Origin: Pseudomonas tumuqii
GTDB taxonomy: Bacteria > Pseudomonadota > Gammaproteobacteria > Pseudomonadales > Pseudomonadaceae
Assembly: GCF_013184545.1 (NCBI RefSeq)
Contig: NZ_JAAOJA010000013.1
Coordinates: 62,001-126,000 of the forward strand
Length of the DNA stretch: 64,000 bases
Reading direction: 5' to 3'
Shown here: positions 17,027 to 27,997 of the stretch, in pieces
Position numbering within the stretch: the stretch's first letter is position 1
Layout: each line of letters begins with the position of its first letter
The notes under the pieces: model-generated
What the model was told of the DNA's origin: nothing
Seen by the model: the letters and a program-made list of their open reading frames with translations, nothing else
Database searches by the model: none
Program-made: the position numbers and the translations under genes

Positions 17027-19933
17027 TTATTCGCTATCGAGGTGCAGCTGCGTGGCCACCCGTCCGTCCGCCTGGGCCTGGCCGAGGCCGACATCCAGCA
17101 GGTAGATGCGTTCGTCAGCCAGAGCGCCACGCTCGACCAGATAATCCTTGATGCTGGAGGCGCGGGCCTGGGCCAGTTGGCGTTGCAGCAACTGGCTCTT
17201 GCCCCAGTAGTGCAAGACCGCGTCGCGTAGATTGGCGGCGCGCTGTTCTTCGTCCAATTCTGTCCATTCGGCGGGCGGCTGCTGTTTCAGGCGGGCGCGG
17301 TAGATGCCTTCGAGCAGCGGGCCTTGCTCATCTTGCGGAACCTCGAGTTGCTTGACCTCGGCGGGCACCGCATCGCCGCGACGCTGGAGGATCTTGTAGT
17401 AGGTATTCTGGTACTCGCGCTGCAGACGTTGTTCGGCCAGGAGTGGGCCGTCACTGCTTTGCGCGCTGATGCCTTCGACTTCCAGGCGTAGCGCCGGGCG
17501 TTCCTTGAGGGCGCTGGCGAGCAGGTCCAGGGCCGCTTGGGCGCTGCTGTCGAGTTCGCTGCTGCCCGGATTGAAGTGCACCGTACTCAGGTCTATCTCC
17601 GCGCCGCCGCTGACCAGCCCGCCGATAAATTTGAACGGCGCTTGGGCCGCGCGCAGGATCAGGTTGCGCAGGGTTTGCCAGACAATTGGCATCACACTGA
17701 ATTCGGGGTTGTTGAGGTCGCCCTGCACCGGCAGGCTCAGGGCGATCTTGCCCTCGGTATCCTTGAGCAGGGCGACGGCCAGGCGAATCGGCAAGTCGAC
17801 CGCGCTGGGGCTGTCGACTTTTTCACCGAGTTGCAATTGTTCGACCACCACGCTGTTCTCGGCATTCAGCTTGCCCTGGCTGATGCGGTAATGCAGGTCC
17901 AGATTGAGCCGGCCCTTGCGGATGCGGTAGCCGGCGAACTTGCCGGAGTAGGGCGTCAGGGTGGTCAGTTCGACCTGTTTGAACTGGGTGATGATATCCA
18001 GGCTATCCAGCGGGTCGAAGGGGTTGAGGCTGCCCTTGATGCTGACCGGCGCATAGCGGTCGACCTTGCCGGCGATATCCACGCTGGCCGGTTTCTGCGC
18101 GCGGCTGTCGAGGCTGCCGATGCGGCCGTTGAGTTGCTGGATGGCCGTGGCGAAGTTGGGGGTCAGGCTGAAATCGGCGAAGTTGGCCGAACCGTCGGTG
18201 AGGGTCACCTCGCCGATATGGATGCCCAGCGGCGGGGTGGCCGGCTCGGTGGCTGGCGTGCTGGCGGCGGGCGCCGGGTCGCCGGGCTGGGCGATCAGCA
18301 GGTCGCTGACGTTGGTGGTCAGGTCTTCGTTGATGATGAAGCGGGCATAAGGCTGGTTCAGTTGCACCTTGTCGATGCTCAGGCTATCGCCGTGGCGGTA
18401 GTTGAGGCCGAGCAGGTCGAGTTGCTGCCAGCGCACGAAGTCGCGTTCCTTGAGGGTGTCGAGGGTATGCAGCTGGTTGACCTGGGCCTTGCCGGTGACG
18501 CTGAAGGCCAGCGGTTCGGTGGCATCCAGGGAGACGTCCAGCTCGCTGTCGAGCAGGCCGCTGCGCAGTTCGATACGTACCAGGGGGCTGAGATAGGCCT
18601 GGGCCACGCGCAGGTCGATTGCGCGGCTGGTGACTTTCAGGCTGGCCGTGGTCGGGTTCAGTTGCGCCTGTCCCTCGGCTTGCAGGTTGCCCTGTTTGCC
18701 CAGGCCGGTGTCGAGTCTGAGGGTGAAGGGCGAGGTGCCCAGGCTGTCGAAATTCTGCAGGTCGAGGTCGAGCGGACCCAGCTCGAGGGCGACATCCTGC
18801 TCCGGTACACGGTCGGCCAGGTGCACCTGATAGTCGCGTAGCTGCACATCGCGCAGCAGAACTTGCCAGGGTTTGTCCGGCGCTGCCTCGGTCTGCGTCT
18901 TGCTTTCCTGCTGCGCGCTGCTGGCTGTCGAGGTGGCGAACAGTTTTTGCCAGTCCAGCTGGCCATCGGCTTCGCGGGCGGCCCAGGTTTCCAGTTGTTG
19001 GCTGCGGATCTTGCCGACCACTACCTGTTGCTTGAGCAGATCCAGGCTGGTGTCGCTGATTTCCAGGTTGGCCAGTTTGACCAGTGGCCGGCCGTCCGGC
19101 GCGTTGATGGCGAAGGGGGCGACCTTGATCCGGGTGTTGTGCAGCAGCAACTGCGTGCTATTGGCCAGGTTCAGGCTGTAGTCGGTGGCCAGGTCGATCA
19201 CGCCTTCCTCGAGTACCAGGGGCACGGCATCGCGCACATAGGGCCAGAAGGCTTTCAGTTTGCCGTCGCTGATTTTCAAACTGCCGCTGGAGCTGATCGG
19301 CACCAGGCTGACCTGCCCGCTCCAGTCGATCCGTCCGCCACTGGGGCCCGTGGCGACCAGGGTCATCTCGGCACTGTCGTCGGGCAGGGTGCTGAGGTTG
19401 TGCAGCTCGAAGCTGAGGTCGTCGTAGACAAAGTCGATGGGTTCGCTCGGGCGCAGGTCCTCGAAGTGCAGGTTGCCGCCGGCCAGTTTGATGTAGGCGA
19501 TGCGCAGCGGGAAAGGCTCGCTGGGCGGCTCCTCGGTGACCGGCTCGGCACTGGCTGGCAGCTTGAACAGTTGGCTCAGATTGAGCGTTCCGTCCTTGGC
19601 GAACAGCAACTGGGTCCGTGGATTATCCAGCTCGACCACGCTCAGGTGCAGAATGCCGCGCCACAGGCTGTCGAGTTGCAGGTTGGCATGCAGGCGCTCG
19701 AAGGCCACGTGTTCCTGGCCAGGCGCGCCGATGTGCAAGCCCCAGAGGCTGGCTTCCAGGCTGAAGGGGTTGAGTTGCAAGCGCTCCAGTCTGGCGGGCG
19801 CATTGCTGTATTGGGCGAGTTGCTGGTTGGCGATACGCAAACCGATGCCCGGCACAATCAGAAACCCGAGCAGGCTGTAGAGGGCAACGCCAATCAGCAG
19901 GGCGCCAGCGGCGCGCTTTATTCCTTTAAGCAT
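17027..19933 (-). CDS. DUF748 / AsmA-like envelope protein with OmpA-like C-terminus
   Basis: The 968-residue product has a short cytoplasmic N-terminus, one transmembrane anchor (about residues 8-32) and a long periplasmic beta-rich region of DUF748 repeats, the AsmA/TamB-type architecture associated with phospholipid transport between membranes. The last third has an OmpA-like stretch (VHFNPGSSELDSSAQAALDLL), which could bind peptidoglycan. ATG 19933 (MLKGIKRAA) is chosen over an in-frame ATG 15 codons upstream because it places the anchor at the N-terminus. The two DUF2845 genes follow. Family-level function is inferred. Confidence 0.8.
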   Translation of the reverse strand: MLKGIKRAAGALLIGVALYSLLGFLIVPGIGLRIANQQLAQYSNAPARLERLQLNPFSLEASLWGLHIGAPGQEHVAFERLHANLQLDSLWRGILHLSVVELDNPRTQLLFAKDGTLNLSQLFKLPASAEPVTEEPPSEPFPLRIAYIKLAGGNLHFEDLRPSEPIDFVYDDLSFELHNLSTLPDDSAEMTLVATGPSGGRIDWSGQVSLVPISSSGSLKISDGKLKAFWPYVRDAVPLVLEEGVIDLATDYSLNLANSTQLLLHNTRIKVAPFAINAPDGRPLVKLANLEISDTSLDLLKQQVVVGKIRSQQLETWAAREADGQLDWQKLFATSTASSAQQESKTQTEAAPDKPWQVLLRDVQLRDYQVHLADRVPEQDVALELGPLDLDLQNFDSLGTSPFTLRLDTGLGKQGNLQAEGQAQLNPTTASLKVTSRAIDLRVAQAYLSPLVRIELRSGLLDSELDVSLDATEPLAFSVTGKAQVNQLHTLDTLKERDFVRWQQLDLLGLNYRHGDSLSIDKVQLNQPYARFIINEDLTTNVSDLLIAQPGDPAPAASTPATEPATPPLGIHIGEVTLTDGSANFADFSLTPNFATAIQQLNGRIGSLDSRAQKPASVDIAGKVDRYAPVSIKGSLNPFDPLDSLDIITQFKQVELTTLTPYSGKFAGYRIRKGRLNLDLHYRISQGKLNAENSVVVEQLQLGEKVDSPSAVDLPIRLAVALLKDTEGKIALSLPVQGDLNNPEFSVMPIVWQTLRNLILRAAQAPFKFIGGLVSGGAEIDLSTVHFNPGSSELDSSAQAALDLLASALKERPALRLEVEGISAQSSDGPLLAEQRLQREYQNTYYKILQRRGDAVPAEVKQLEVPQDEQGPLLEGIYRARLKQQPPAEWTELDEEQRAANLRDAVLHYWGKSQLLQRQLAQARASSIKDYLVERGALADERIYLLDVGLGQAQADGRVATQLHLDSE

Positions 19934-20035
19934 AAAAACGTCATCTATCCCGACGAGAAATGCGTTGGAGTATGGCACGCGCGCACAGTTCCAGACGACG
20001 GGCGTGGCGTGTTTCCTGCGTAGGTTTGCCTTGGC

Positions 20036-21052
20036 CTAGAACTGCAGGATCAGGGTCTTCAGTGGTGGCTGGCCGTCCAGTGAGGGGAAGTCCGGCGCTG
20101 GCGGGAGTACCTGGCACTCGCGCACCGGACGACCCAGCTTTTCCGCGCAGCGCAGCACCTGCGCGCGCCAGTCGCCGAGGGCGACCTTCGCCAGGTTGTT
20201 GCAGCAGATCAGCACGCCGTCTGCGGCGGTGGCGAGAATCGCCGGTTTGAGCAGGCTCTGGTAGTCGCGCAGCAGGTCGACGGTGCCGAAGGCACTCTTG
20301 GCCCAGGCTGGCGGGTCGAGCAGTACCCGATCGAACTGGCGCTGTTGCAGGCGCGGGTACTCCGGCAGCTTGTGCCCGCGCCGTGCACTGATCGGTAGCC
20401 CGGCCAGTTGGCGAATCGCCGGAAAATAATCCGACTGGATGAATTGCATGGGCGCCAGTTCAGGGTTGAGTGCGGCGTTTTCGCGCCCGACCGCCAGGTT
20501 GCCTTCGGCAAAATCCAGGTTGATCACTTCGCTGGCACCGCCGGCTGCCGCGCTGAGGCCGACGCCGCAGGTGTAGGCGAACAGGTTGAGCACGGACTTG
20601 CCGGCGCTGTGGGCCTTGATCCAGCCGCGGGCGTTGCGCAGGTCGAGGAACAGCAGCGGATCCTGGCCGGCATGGCGAGCGCGCACGCGATAGTTGAGTC
20701 CCCACTCGTGGCCGAGCAGATCCGCCAGGGCCGCAGGCTCGGCCTGGTAGACCGGATCACTGCGATCGATCCGCGAGTTGCCCTGGGAGCGGTCGTTGTA
20801 GACCAGCAACAGCGGCGTATCGAGGGCCTGGTTGCATTGCTCGGCCAGTTGCAGCAGCTGGTCATGACTGAGGCGCTGATGAAAGCTTTGCACCAACAGC
20901 TGCGGGCCGTAGCGGTCGATGGTCAGGCCGCCGGCGCCTTCCTGGCTGCCGTGGAACAACCGGTAGCAGTCGGTGCCTTGCCGGTGCAGTTCGGCGAGCA
21001 GGTCTTGGCGGTTATTCAGTGCGGCGCGCAGCGCCAGGTCGAGAGAGAGCAT
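20036..21052 (-). CDS. class I SAM-dependent rRNA methyltransferase (RlmI-like, COG1092)
   Basis: The 338-residue product has a PUA-like N-terminal region (GGLTIDRYGPQLLVQSFHQ), a Rossmann SAM-binding domain with VLNLFAYTCGVGLSAAAGGA and the catalytic-type motif LLDPPAWAKS, then ICCNNL. This order is that of RlmI/RlmK-type 23S rRNA methyltransferases. The ATG at 21052 (MLSLDLALRAALNNR) is preferred to an in-frame start 28 codons upstream. Which base is modified cannot be told from sequence, and the cysteine of the m5C enzymes is not clearly placed, so no symbol is given. Confidence 0.78.
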   Translation of the reverse strand: MLSLDLALRAALNNRQDLLAELHRQGTDCYRLFHGSQEGAGGLTIDRYGPQLLVQSFHQRLSHDQLLQLAEQCNQALDTPLLLVYNDRSQGNSRIDRSDPVYQAEPAALADLLGHEWGLNYRVRARHAGQDPLLFLDLRNARGWIKAHSAGKSVLNLFAYTCGVGLSAAAGGASEVINLDFAEGNLAVGRENAALNPELAPMQFIQSDYFPAIRQLAGLPISARRGHKLPEYPRLQQRQFDRVLLDPPAWAKSAFGTVDLLRDYQSLLKPAILATAADGVLICCNNLAKVALGDWRAQVLRCAEKLGRPVRECQVLPPAPDFPSLDGQPPLKTLILQF

Positions 21053-21122
21053 GCGCGGCGACTCGGAAAAGAGGGACGTGCAGTTTATCAAGATTCGTCT
21101 GCAGGGACGCGAGGCCGGCAAA

Positions 21123-21150
21123 AACAGCAAGGGCACCTCAAGGTGCCCTT
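21123..21150 (-). terminator. intrinsic terminator of the 13-residue-repeat gene
   Basis: On the minus strand AAGGGCACC, loop TTGA and GGTGCCCTT form a 9-bp perfect stem followed by GCTGTTTTTG. It lies 22 bp after the stop codon at 21172. Confidence 0.75.
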
Positions 21151-21171
21151 CAATTTGCGAGTGTCGTTCAG

Positions 21172-21429
21172 TCAGGCAACGCGATTGATACCAGTGCGCT
21201 CAGAGCCGTCGGCTGCAATGCGATTGATGCCAGTGCGGTCTGCACCGTCGGCTGCGACGCGATTTCCGCCAGTGCGGTCCGCGCCATCTTCGGCTACGCG
21301 GTTGATGCTGGTCCGGTCGAAACCGTCAGCCGCGATGCGGTTGCTCAGGGTGCGTTCGGCACCGTCTGCCGCGAAAACACTGCTGGTCAGGCTGGCGGCA
21401 AGCAGGGAAGCGATCAGGTACTTGTTCAT
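21172..21429 (-). CDS. small exported protein of five 13-residue repeats
   Basis: The 85-residue product is a 20-residue signal peptide (MNKYLIASLLAASLTSSVFA) followed by exactly five tandem 13-mers of the form (A/E)DGxxRTxxNR(I/V)A: ADGAERTLSNRIA, ADGFDRTSINRVA, EDGADRTGGNRVA, ADGADRTGINRIA and ADGSERTGINRVA. There is no non-repeat tail. Every unit has the Asp-Gly and Arg-Thr pairs and an Asn-Arg, giving evenly spaced charges. GAGGACG precedes the start and a terminator follows, so it is a single-gene unit. I do not recognise a domain with known function; a surface, cell-wall or metal-binding role is possible. Confidence 0.75.
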   Translation of the reverse strand: MNKYLIASLLAASLTSSVFAADGAERTLSNRIAADGFDRTSINRVAEDGADRTGGNRVAADGADRTGINRIAADGSERTGINRVA

Positions 21430-21544
21430 GTGGGCGTCCTCGGGAGAGTGGGTAAGTGGCTACGGGGCCAATGTTGCGCCGCGGCCAGGCTCTTGAGAAA
21501 CGCAGGTGGTCAATAGCAAACATTAGCGCTATCGATGCCCAGCA

Positions 21545-21573
21545 AATAAAAACGCCGGCACAGAGGCCGGCGC
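21545..21573 (-). terminator. intrinsic terminator after the thiolase gene
   Basis: On the minus strand CGCCGGC and GCCGGCG (21553-21559 with 21566-21572) form a stem directly followed by a T-run (TTTTTATTT). It is 20 bp past the thiolase stop. Confidence 0.85.
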
Positions 21574-21592
21574 TTCAGTGGGGCGATAAGGC

Positions 21593-22771
21593 TTAACGTT
21601 CGATTGCCAGGGCCACGCCCTGACCACCGCCGATGCACAGGGTGGCCAGGCCCTTCCTGGCATCGCGCTTGATCATCTCGTGCAGCAGGGTCACCAGAAT
21701 CCGGCAGCCGGAACCGCCAATCGGGTGGCCGATGGCGATGGCGCCACCGTTGACGTTGACCTTGCGGGCATCCCACCGCAGTTCCTTGCCGACGGCCAGG
21801 GCCTGAGCGGCGAAGGCTTCGTTGGCTTCGATCAGGTCCAGTTGCTCGATGCTCCAGCCGGCCTTGGCCAGGCAGCGCTGGGTGGCGGAGACCGGGCCGA
21901 TGCCCATGATCGCCGGGTCGACGCCGGCATTGGCATAACCGGCGATGCGCGCCAGCACCGGCAGGCCGAGGGCCTGGGCTTTTGCCGCGCTCATCAACAG
22001 CACCGCGGCGGCGCCGTCGTTGAGGCTGGAGGCATTGCCGGCGGTGACGCTGCCGTCTTTCTTGAACGCCGGCTTGAGCTTGCCCAGCGACTCGGCGCTG
22101 GTGTCGGCGCGCGGTTGTTCGTCGGTGGCAAAGATCAGGGGTTCGCCCTTGCGCTGGGGAATCAGGATCGGGGTGATTTCGTCGGCGAAGCGCCCGGCTT
22201 CGATGGCGGCGCAGGCCTTGCGCTGCGATTCGGCGGCGAAGGCGTCCTGTTCCTCGCGGCTGATGGCGTACTTGTCCACCAGGTTCTCGGCGGTGATGCC
22301 CATGTGGTAGTCGTTGAAGGCGTCCCACAGGCCGTCGCTGATCATGGTATCGACCAGCTTGGCGTGGCCCATGCGCAGGCCGGTACGGGCGCCTGGCATC
22401 ACGTAGGGCGCCAGGCTCATGTTCTCCATGCCGCCGGCGATGATCACCTCGGCATCGCCGCAGCGGATCGCCTGGGCGCCCAGGTGCAGGGCTTTCAACC
22501 CGGAGCCGCAGACCTTGTTCAGGGTCAGTGCCGGTACCGCATGGGGCAGGCCGGCGAGGATCGCCGCCTGGCGTGCCGGGTTCTGCCCGGAGCCTGCGGT
22601 CAGCACCTGGCCGAGGATCACTTCGTCGACCTCGGCGCCGTTCAGGCCGGTTTGTTCCAGCAGGCGGCGGATCACCGCGGCGCCCAGTTCGGGGGCGGGA
22701 ATGTTCGCCAGTGAACCCTGGAAACTGCCGACAGCGGTGCGGGTGGCAGCGACGATGACGACTTCTTGCAT
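21593..22771 (-). CDS. acetyl-CoA C-acetyltransferase (thiolase II)
   Basis: Thiolases condense or cleave acetoacetyl-CoA in short-chain fatty acid and ketone-body metabolism. The 392-residue product has the acylated cysteine C88 (NKVCGSGLK), the catalytic H349 (GGAIAIGHPIGGSG) and the second active-site cysteine C379 (CIGGGQG). The start at 22771 gives MQEVVIVAATRTAVGSF, the family N-terminus. It stands alone with its own terminator, upstream of an MpaB-like gene on the same strand. It resembles AtoB/PhbA, but paralogues are common in Pseudomonas, so no symbol is assigned. Confidence 0.93.
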   Translation of the reverse strand: MQEVVIVAATRTAVGSFQGSLANIPAPELGAAVIRRLLEQTGLNGAEVDEVILGQVLTAGSGQNPARQAAILAGLPHAVPALTLNKVCGSGLKALHLGAQAIRCGDAEVIIAGGMENMSLAPYVMPGARTGLRMGHAKLVDTMISDGLWDAFNDYHMGITAENLVDKYAISREEQDAFAAESQRKACAAIEAGRFADEITPILIPQRKGEPLIFATDEQPRADTSAESLGKLKPAFKKDGSVTAGNASSLNDGAAAVLLMSAAKAQALGLPVLARIAGYANAGVDPAIMGIGPVSATQRCLAKAGWSIEQLDLIEANEAFAAQALAVGKELRWDARKVNVNGGAIAIGHPIGGSGCRILVTLLHEMIKRDARKGLATLCIGGGQGVALAIER

Positions 22772-22889
22772 GGTGGGCTTCCTCAAGAAAGTGGGGCGAT
22801 GCGTTGCAGCAAGGGCGCTATGGTTGCACAGGGGCCTGGTCATGGGCCAGCGTGCGAGCCTGCCGGTCAGCTGCGGGCTCGAGGCGGCA

Positions 22890-23765
22890 TCAAGCGGGCG
22901 GCAGGTCCAGGCGTTTCCGTGCGCGGTGGATGGCGCCGTTGCGCACGGCCCAGCGCAACACCGGGGCCAGGCTGTGTACGCCGGCGTGAATCAGTCGGCT
23001 GCGCAGCGGGCCGATGGGCTGTTCGAGCATGCTCTGCGCCCAGGCCGGCAGCAGGTCGATCCCGGCCTGGGTCAGCAGTTTGGCCACCGGCACGGCGAGT
23101 AGGCTGGGCGCCGGGGCAGTGCGCAGGATGCGCAGAATCTCCAGGGAGCGTTGTTCGCACAGCAACTGCGGGCGGACGGCGTTCAGGTAGGCGGCGATTT
23201 CGCTGCGCGAGCGCGGCACCTGGCGGGCACCGAGGCGCTCGGCCACCAGGGCGATCTCGGCATAGTAGCGATCCTGATCGGCAGCGCTCAGTCGCGGGTT
23301 GCGGTAGCGCAGATGGGCCTGGAGAAAGCTGTGCACCTCGGCCACATGCACCCAGGTCAGCAGTGCCGGATCGCTGGCCGCATAGGGGCGGCCGTCCGGC
23401 GCCGTGCCGGTCACCTGCAGGTGGATGCGTTTGACCTTGTCGATCAGCCAGTCGGCATCGGCGCGGGCGCCGAAGGTGGTGCCGGAGATGAACTGGCCGG
23501 TGCGGCGCAGGCGGCCGAGCAGGTCGTTGCGGAAATTCGAGTGATCCCAGACTCCGGCCAGCGCCAGCGGGTGCAAGGCCTGCAGCAGCAGGGCGCTGAT
23601 GCCGCCGATCAGCATGCTGGTGAAGTCGCCATGCACCTGCCAGCTCACCGAGTCGGGGCCGAACAGGCCGGGGTCGCCCTTGGGGTTTTCGAAGTCGATC
23701 TGGCCGAGGGCGATGCCGCTGAGGCTGAATACCTGGGTTTCGATGTGGCGGCGGAGGAATTCCAT
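22890..23765 (-). CDS. MpaB-like oxygenase family protein (DUF2236)
   Basis: The 291-residue product has the DUF2236 features: GGISALLLQALHPLALAGV, DHSNFRNDLLGRLRRTGQF, then IHLQVTG and a Trp-Val-His motif (TWVHVAEVHSF). The family includes the rubber oxygenase Lcp and the fungal MpaB, in which conserved histidines and arginines bind a b-type haem; the many histidines here (HP, DHS, WVH) are consistent. The substrate is unknown. It is transcribed separately from acs, with a REP-like palindrome between them. Confidence 0.75.
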   Translation of the reverse strand: MEFLRRHIETQVFSLSGIALGQIDFENPKGDPGLFGPDSVSWQVHGDFTSMLIGGISALLLQALHPLALAGVWDHSNFRNDLLGRLRRTGQFISGTTFGARADADWLIDKVKRIHLQVTGTAPDGRPYAASDPALLTWVHVAEVHSFLQAHLRYRNPRLSAADQDRYYAEIALVAERLGARQVPRSRSEIAAYLNAVRPQLLCEQRSLEILRILRTAPAPSLLAVPVAKLLTQAGIDLLPAWAQSMLEQPIGPLRSRLIHAGVHSLAPVLRWAVRNGAIHRARKRLDLPPA

Positions 23766-23791
23766 GGGGAACTACGGCTCGGGTGAAGGGT

Positions 23792-23864
23792 TGTAGGAGC
23801 CAGGGGGACGCCTAGTTATTGCTGGCGATCAGGTGCGGATCGCCAGCAAGCTGGCTCCTACATG
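23792..23864. repeat. REP-like palindromic element, family 1
   Basis: GTAGGAGCCAG (23793-23803) pairs with CTGGCTCCTAC (23851-23861), and an inner GCTGGCGATC pairs with GATCGCCAGC. A second copy of the same element lies at 48170-48250. It is an intergenic repeat typical of Pseudomonas. Confidence 0.85.
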
Positions 23865-23873
23865 GACGTCGCG

Positions 23874-25811
<1,938 letters not shown>

Positions 25812-26007
25812 GGCGGATCCTTATTTTTGTCTGGCCGCGATGGGCATAAGGGTAGCACCCGAAACGCCGCCGGGTTCAAGCGCTGGCGCATGGCCTTGAC
25901 CGCGCATCCACCGCCGGCGGCTTGCGCTCTGGTGGCTGCCGGTTGGCAGCAACGCAGCCGCAGAAAGCAACAACCCGGCCGGGGCCGGATTGCGGGTGGG
26001 CGCTGCT

Positions 26008-27672
26008 TCAGCCGCGATGGCGACCGCGGAAGAACTCGATCAGGCCTTGAGTCGAGCCGTCCTCGGCAGCGTTTTTCTCGTCGCCGACCATGCGCGAATA
26101 GACGCTCTTGCCCAGCTCCTTGCCCAGCTCAACTCCCCACTGATCGAAGGCGTTGATGCCCCAGATCGCGCTTTGGGCGAACACCTTGTGCTCGTACATC
26201 GCCACCAGGGAGCCCAGGCGGCGCGGGCTGATGCGTTCGAGTACCAGGGTGTTGCTCGGGCGGTTGCCGGGGATCACCTTGTGCGGCGCCAGGCGCTGCA
26301 CTTCAGCCTCGCTCTGGCCCTGGGCGCGCAGTTCGGCCTCGGCCTCTTCGCGGGTCTTGCCGAGCATCAGCGCCTGGCTCTGCGACAGGCAGTTGGCGTA
26401 CAGCCACTGATGGTGGTCAGCCACCGGGTTGTAGCTGACCACCGGGACGATGAAGTCCGCCGGGATCAGTTGGGTGCCCTGATGTAGCAGCTGGTGATAG
26501 GCATGCTGGCCGTTGCAGCCGACGCCGCCCCAGATTACCGGGCCGGTGGCACAGGCGACCGGCTGGCCATCCTGGCGCACGCTCTTGCCGTTGGACTCCA
26601 TATCCAGTTGCTGCAGGTGCTTGGTGATATTGCGCAGGTAATGGTCGTACGGCAGGATCGCCTGGCTCTGCGCGCCCCAGAAGTTGCCGTACCAGATGCC
26701 CAGCAGGGCCAGCAGCACCGGCATGTTGCTTTCGAAGGGAGCGGTCAGGAAGTGCTGGTCCATGCTGTAGGCACCGGACAGCAGCTCCTTGAAGTTGGAC
26801 ATGCCGATCGACATGGCGATTGGCAGGCCGATGGCCGACCATAGCGAATAACGGCCGCCGACCCAGTCCCACATCGGGAACACGTTCTCTTCGTGGATGC
26901 CGAAGGCCACCGCCGCCGGGGTGTTGCTGGACACTGCAATAAAGTGTCGATACAGCTCGCTCTGGGAGCCTCCCTGGGCCAGGTACCAGCTGCGCGCGGC
27001 CTGGGCGTTTTTCAGGGTTTCCAGGGTGTTGAAAGATTTCGAGGAGACGATGAACAGGGTGGTCTCGGCACGCAGCTTGGCGGCCAGTTCGTGGAACGAG
27101 CTGCCATCGATATTGGCCAGGTAATGGCAGCGCACGCCGCGCTGGGCGAACGGCAGCAGGGCTTCGGAGACCAGCTGCGGGCCGAGGAAGGAGCCGCCGA
27201 TGCCGATATTGACCACGTCGGTGATCGGCTTTTCCGTATAGCCGCGCCACAGGCCGTCGTGGACCCGCCCGACCAGTTCGGTCATCTGGTGCAGCACGCG
27301 CTGCACCTCGGGCATCACGTCGACACCATCGACCATGACCTGGTCGCCGATCGGCCGCCGCAAGGCAGTGTGCAGGGCCGGGCGGGCTTCCGAGGCATTG
27401 ATCGGTTCACCGTCGAACTGCGCGCGAATGGCTTGCTCCAGGCCGCACTCCTTGGCCAGGCTGACCAGCAGGTCGCGGGTTTCGAGGGTGATCAGATTTT
27501 TCGAGTAGTCGAGAAATAGGCCGCAACTGCTCAATGAGAGGCGGTCGAAACGCTGCGCGTCCATGCTGAACGCCTCGCGCATGCTGAAACTCTGCAAGCT
27601 GGCGCGGTGTTCCTGGAGGGCTTTCCAGGTGGGCAGGGCCGTGACATCGAGGGGGTGCTGGTAGTACGCCAT
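26008..27672 (-). CDS. pgi: glucose-6-phosphate isomerase
   Basis: Pgi interconverts glucose-6-phosphate and fructose-6-phosphate. The 554-residue product has the family signatures NIGIGGSFLGPQLV, SKSFNTLETLKNA and VGGRYSLWSAIGLP, with GGVGCNGQHAYHQLLHQG and the C-terminal QWGVELGK. ATG 27672 (MAYYQHPLDVTALP) is chosen over an in-frame ATG 18 codons upstream, since it gives the Pseudomonas N-terminus. It lies between acs and the pantothenate genes; the expected panD gene is not present upstream. Confidence 0.96.
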   Translation of the reverse strand: MAYYQHPLDVTALPTWKALQEHRASLQSFSMREAFSMDAQRFDRLSLSSCGLFLDYSKNLITLETRDLLVSLAKECGLEQAIRAQFDGEPINASEARPALHTALRRPIGDQVMVDGVDVMPEVQRVLHQMTELVGRVHDGLWRGYTEKPITDVVNIGIGGSFLGPQLVSEALLPFAQRGVRCHYLANIDGSSFHELAAKLRAETTLFIVSSKSFNTLETLKNAQAARSWYLAQGGSQSELYRHFIAVSSNTPAAVAFGIHEENVFPMWDWVGGRYSLWSAIGLPIAMSIGMSNFKELLSGAYSMDQHFLTAPFESNMPVLLALLGIWYGNFWGAQSQAILPYDHYLRNITKHLQQLDMESNGKSVRQDGQPVACATGPVIWGGVGCNGQHAYHQLLHQGTQLIPADFIVPVVSYNPVADHHQWLYANCLSQSQALMLGKTREEAEAELRAQGQSEAEVQRLAPHKVIPGNRPSNTLVLERISPRRLGSLVAMYEHKVFAQSAIWGINAFDQWGVELGKELGKSVYSRMVGDEKNAAEDGSTQGLIEFFRGRHRG

Positions 27673-27997
27673 GTGAGGTGGCTTCCTTGTGCTTGAGCAG
27701 TCTTTGCTGAATCGCCGCCAGGACAACGAAAAGGCGGTGTACCTATTGCGGTGTACCTATTGGTTGTTGCCATGGCTGAACAGTCTGAATACGCCGTCTG
27801 TAGACGCTTCAGCCCATGCAACAGGTAACCGGGCATGGCCAAAAAACAGCCCAAAGCCCGATAAGAAAGGGTCTCAGTGTAACCGGCGTGAGCCTGGATT
27901 GGGCAAGCGCCCGCGCATTACCGCTGCGGCTCGCCGCTGGTTGGCTGCCCTTAGCGTCTGCCTCATCAGCTCCGCTGCCGGCTCACGCGGGCGTCGA
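27673..27997. other. 325-bp gap between pgi and panC; contains a 14-bp tandem duplication; no panD
   Basis: No coding sequence is supported. GCGGTGTACCTATT occurs twice without a gap (27734-27747 and 27748-27761), 62 bp upstream of the pgi start on the pgi promoter side. In P. aeruginosa panD (aspartate decarboxylase) occupies this position, but the gap is shorter than a panD gene and I see no PanD-like peptide in any frame. Confidence 0.6.
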
